From assembly GCA_045604965.1 (NCBI GenBank), contig JAZUPB010000036.1, forward strand, positions 1 through 64,000: a stretch of 64,000 nt of DNA, in the 5' to 3' direction. The position numbers were made by a program, and so were the translations under genes. The notes under the pieces were generated by a model that saw only the letters and a program-made list of their open reading frames with translations, was not told the origin of the DNA and did no database searches. Source of the DNA: JAISGQ01 sp045604965. GTDB lineage: Bacteria > Bacillota > Clostridia > Oscillospirales > Acutalibacteraceae. Positions 62,205 through 64,000 of the stretch are shown here, piece by piece. Within the stretch, counting starts at the first letter, position 1, and each line of letters begins with the position of its first letter.

Positions 62205-62233
62205 TTGACAAAACAGCAGGAATATGGTAGCAT
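62205..62233 (+). promoter_or_regulatory. Promoter of the VanY-CapA fusion gene
   Basis: TTGACA (62205-62210), 17-base spacer, TAGCAT (62228-62233). Confidence 0.5.
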
Positions 62234-62281
62234 TTAAGTCGATAAATACTATATACAGACCTTAATTGGAGGTTGACATAA

Positions 62282-64000
62282 ATGATATCATTGCCCCGGT
62301 ATAAAACCCCGAGATGGTGGCTGCTCACAGTCGGATTCGGAGTGCTTATATTGATTCAGAGCATACTGCTGATCGTATCAGGCGTAGATTCAGACAAGAA
62401 AGAGAATGTCAAAAAGCCTGAAGAACAGGTAACACAAAATGAACAGCCGGATGATTATTGGACTTCGTTAGAAACTCCGAACGAAGATGAGGAGGAAATA
62501 ATCGAAGAACCCGAAGAAGAGCCGTTGGTAATTATTCCGATGCTCGTGAGCAAGACTCACGTAATGGACGAAAGCTACAAGCCCACAAACCTTGTGAAAA
62601 TCGGCAATTCTGTCAAGGGAACATCCAGCCTGCAGATAAATGCAAATGTTCTTGAGGCATACAAGGTTATGTATGCGGATATTAAGAAAGACGGTGTCAC
62701 AACACCTGCAATCATCAGTGCGTACAGACCTTATTCAAAACAGAAGCAGCTTTATGATGCAAAGGTCGCTCAGTACGGTCCCGGTCAGAAGGTTACAGCA
62801 GCACCGGGAACTTCTGAGCATCAGTACGCCGCCTGCATAGATATTTCAACTGACGGTACCTGTCAGAACAATTTCGGAGAACTGGATATAGGCAAATGGG
62901 TGGCAAAAAACAGCTACAAGTATGGATTCGTTATAAGATATCCTTCAGACAAGAAAGAACTTACAGGTATAAATTTTGAGCCCTGGCATCTCAGATATGT
63001 AGGCGTAGAGCACGCAACAAAAATGTATGAATTGGGCTATTGCCTTGAGGAATACGTTGATTATTTGCGTGAGAACTTTACAAATACAGTAGAAGAGACA
63101 ACTCCGGACGATTTCCCTGCACCGAGATGGGCAGGAGATACGAGAGAAGACCTCAAGGAGAAAGAAGAGGAGAAGGACGGAGAGAAGGAAGGCTCAACAG
63201 CATATTACAATGTAAAGACTGCAGAAGGAAATTATGCCGCACTTGTAAATCAGTACATTGAATACGAGCGCAGTGTGATGAATTCCGATGAGAAGATAGT
63301 GACCTTTGTCGGAGACTGTACTCTCGGCACCTGGCCCGATTCCAATAAAAAGACAAATTACACCGCAATATATGAAGCAGCAGGAAGCCCCACATATTCC
63401 TTTGATCAGGTCAAGTCGTTCTTCTTTAATGACGACTATACATACATTAATCTTGAAACAACGCTTACCACATCAAAGGACAAAGCAACATCACAGTATT
63501 ACAATTTCAAAGGCTCACCTTCCTGGGCAAAGGATATGATAGCCGCCAGCGGAGTTGACGGCTGCAACCTTGCCAACAACCACGCATATGACTGGGGAAA
63601 ATCAGGATATGAAGAAACAGTCAAGAGCATAAAGGAAGCGGGAATGCAGGTCGGCGATGAAGAGCTTGTAGTTGTGACAACGCTTGACGATGTTGAAATG
63701 GTGCTCATTTCCTGCAACTACATTTATCCCAGCGGAGGAAGATCAAAGCGTTACGGTGACAGCCTTACAGAGTATATTGTTTCTCTCGTAAAGCAGTATA
63801 AGAGAACTGATAATATAGTTATCGTAAATGCCCATTGGGGACTTGAACGCCGTGAAGATGCCAACGGAGACCAGGCAAAGCCTGCACATAAATTCATTGA
63901 CGCAGGCGCTGATATGGTAGTAGGGCATCATCCTCATACTCTTCAGGGAGCAGAGCTTTACAAGGGCAAATATATCTTCTACAGCCTCGGCAATTTTGCA
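62282..64000 (+). CDS. D,D-carboxypeptidase (M15B/VanY) and CapA-type phosphoesterase fusion, cut by window end
   Basis: Open from ATG 62282 (GGAGG 10 bases upstream) to the window end, 573 codons without stop. One membrane helix near residues 12-33, then an acidic stalk. Residues about 105-265 are a VanY-type D,D-carboxypeptidase: SAYRPYSKQKQLY, SEHQYAACID (zinc ligands His180, Asp187) and EPWHLRY (His236). After a Glu/Lys linker, residues from about 340 are a CapA/PGA_cap domain: FVGDCTLG, NLETTLT, CNLANNHAYDWG, VNAHWGLE, VVGHHPHTLQG and YSLGNFA. Acts outside the membrane, trimming cell-wall peptides; the CapA part is related to poly-gamma-glutamate anchoring or hydrolysis. C-terminus unseen. 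Confidence 0.9.
   Translation, partial: MISLPRYKTPRWWLLTVGFGVLILIQSILLIVSGVDSDKKENVKKPEEQVTQNEQPDDYWTSLETPNEDEEEIIEEPEEEPLVIIPMLVSKTHVMDESYKPTNLVKIGNSVKGTSSLQINANVLEAYKVMYADIKKDGVTTPAIISAYRPYSKQKQLYDAKVAQYGPGQKVTAAPGTSEHQYAACIDISTDGTCQNNFGELDIGKWVAKNSYKYGFVIRYPSDKKELTGINFEPWHLRYVGVEHATKMYELGYCLEEYVDYLRENFTNTVEETTPDDFPAPRWAGDTREDLKEKEEEKDGEKEGSTAYYNVKTAEGNYAALVNQYIEYERSVMNSDEKIVTFVGDCTLGTWPDSNKKTNYTAIYEAAGSPTYSFDQVKSFFFNDDYTYINLETTLTTSKDKATSQYYNFKGSPSWAKDMIAASGVDGCNLANNHAYDWGKSGYEETVKSIKEAGMQVGDEELVVVTTLDDVEMVLISCNYIYPSGGRSKRYGDSLTEYIVSLVKQYKRTDNIVIVNAHWGLERREDANGDQAKPAHKFIDAGADMVVGHHPHTLQGAELYKGKYIFYSLGNFA

Overview
This window looks like chromosome from an anaerobic, Gram-positive member of the Clostridia, probably close to the Ruminococcaceae/Oscillospiraceae. 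Evidence: strong AAGGAGG-type ribosome binding sites, a sortase and sorting-signal surface protein, many lipoproteins with Gram-positive signal peptides, a tungsten-type aldehyde:ferredoxin oxidoreductase, IscU/IscS without other Isc genes, and carbohydrate genes typical of gut fibre degraders. No intact mobile element, CRISPR array or rRNA was seen. The assignment is an inference from gene content, not from a marker gene.

Layout. 1-1.45 kb: a decayed integration junction, with the 3' half of an initiator tRNA, a nonsense-mutated integrase, and the tail of an LD-carboxypeptidase. 1.7-11.4 kb: a glycogen/maltodextrin module (glgP, AraC regulator, sugar-binding lipoprotein, two permeases, LacI regulator, malQ). 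Three near-identical GGAACCGNTTCC palindromes lie at the glgP and binding-protein promoters. 11.4-12.2 kb: a second decayed tRNA/integrase junction, so this module lies between two related scars. 12.5-21.5 kb: a tungsten/molybdenum cofactor module: aldehyde:ferredoxin oxidoreductase, MoaD-like carrier, a four-cluster ferredoxin fused to an iron alcohol dehydrogenase, a MOSC protein, a MoeB/ThiF-like E1, a structured leader RNA with a terminator, a MolABC/BtuCDF-type transporter, and a lipoprotein with a duplicated domain. Together these could reduce organic acids to alcohols, or run in reverse. 21.7-26.5 kb: a sortase B homologue lacking its catalytic His, next to a 1314-residue repeat-rich surface protein.

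27-36.5 kb: lipoprotein, ECF sigma/anti-sigma pair, PutP-type symporter, GH1 glycosidase, and a divergent AraC regulator facing a mannonate dehydratase/oxidoreductase pair. 36.5-41.4 kb: an HscC-like Hsp70 overlapping a giant J-domain/TPR partner. 41.5-53.4 kb: mixed housekeeping and metabolic genes (DUF362, YwaF-like, PlsC-like, glutamate symporter, sugar isomerase, a DapF homologue with both catalytic cysteines changed to serine, AraC, TrmN6-like, RsmI, SDR, amidohydrolase). 53.5-64 kb: zinc-ribbon membrane protein, thioredoxin, GrpB-like protein, iscU-iscS, rnhA, large lipoprotein, a second ECF sigma/anti-sigma pair, and a VanY-CapA fusion cut by the window end.

The best candidate for an undescribed system is the aldehyde oxidoreductase/polyferredoxin-alcohol dehydrogenase operon with its leader-RNA-controlled transporter. 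The degenerate sortase with its dedicated repeat protein is second.
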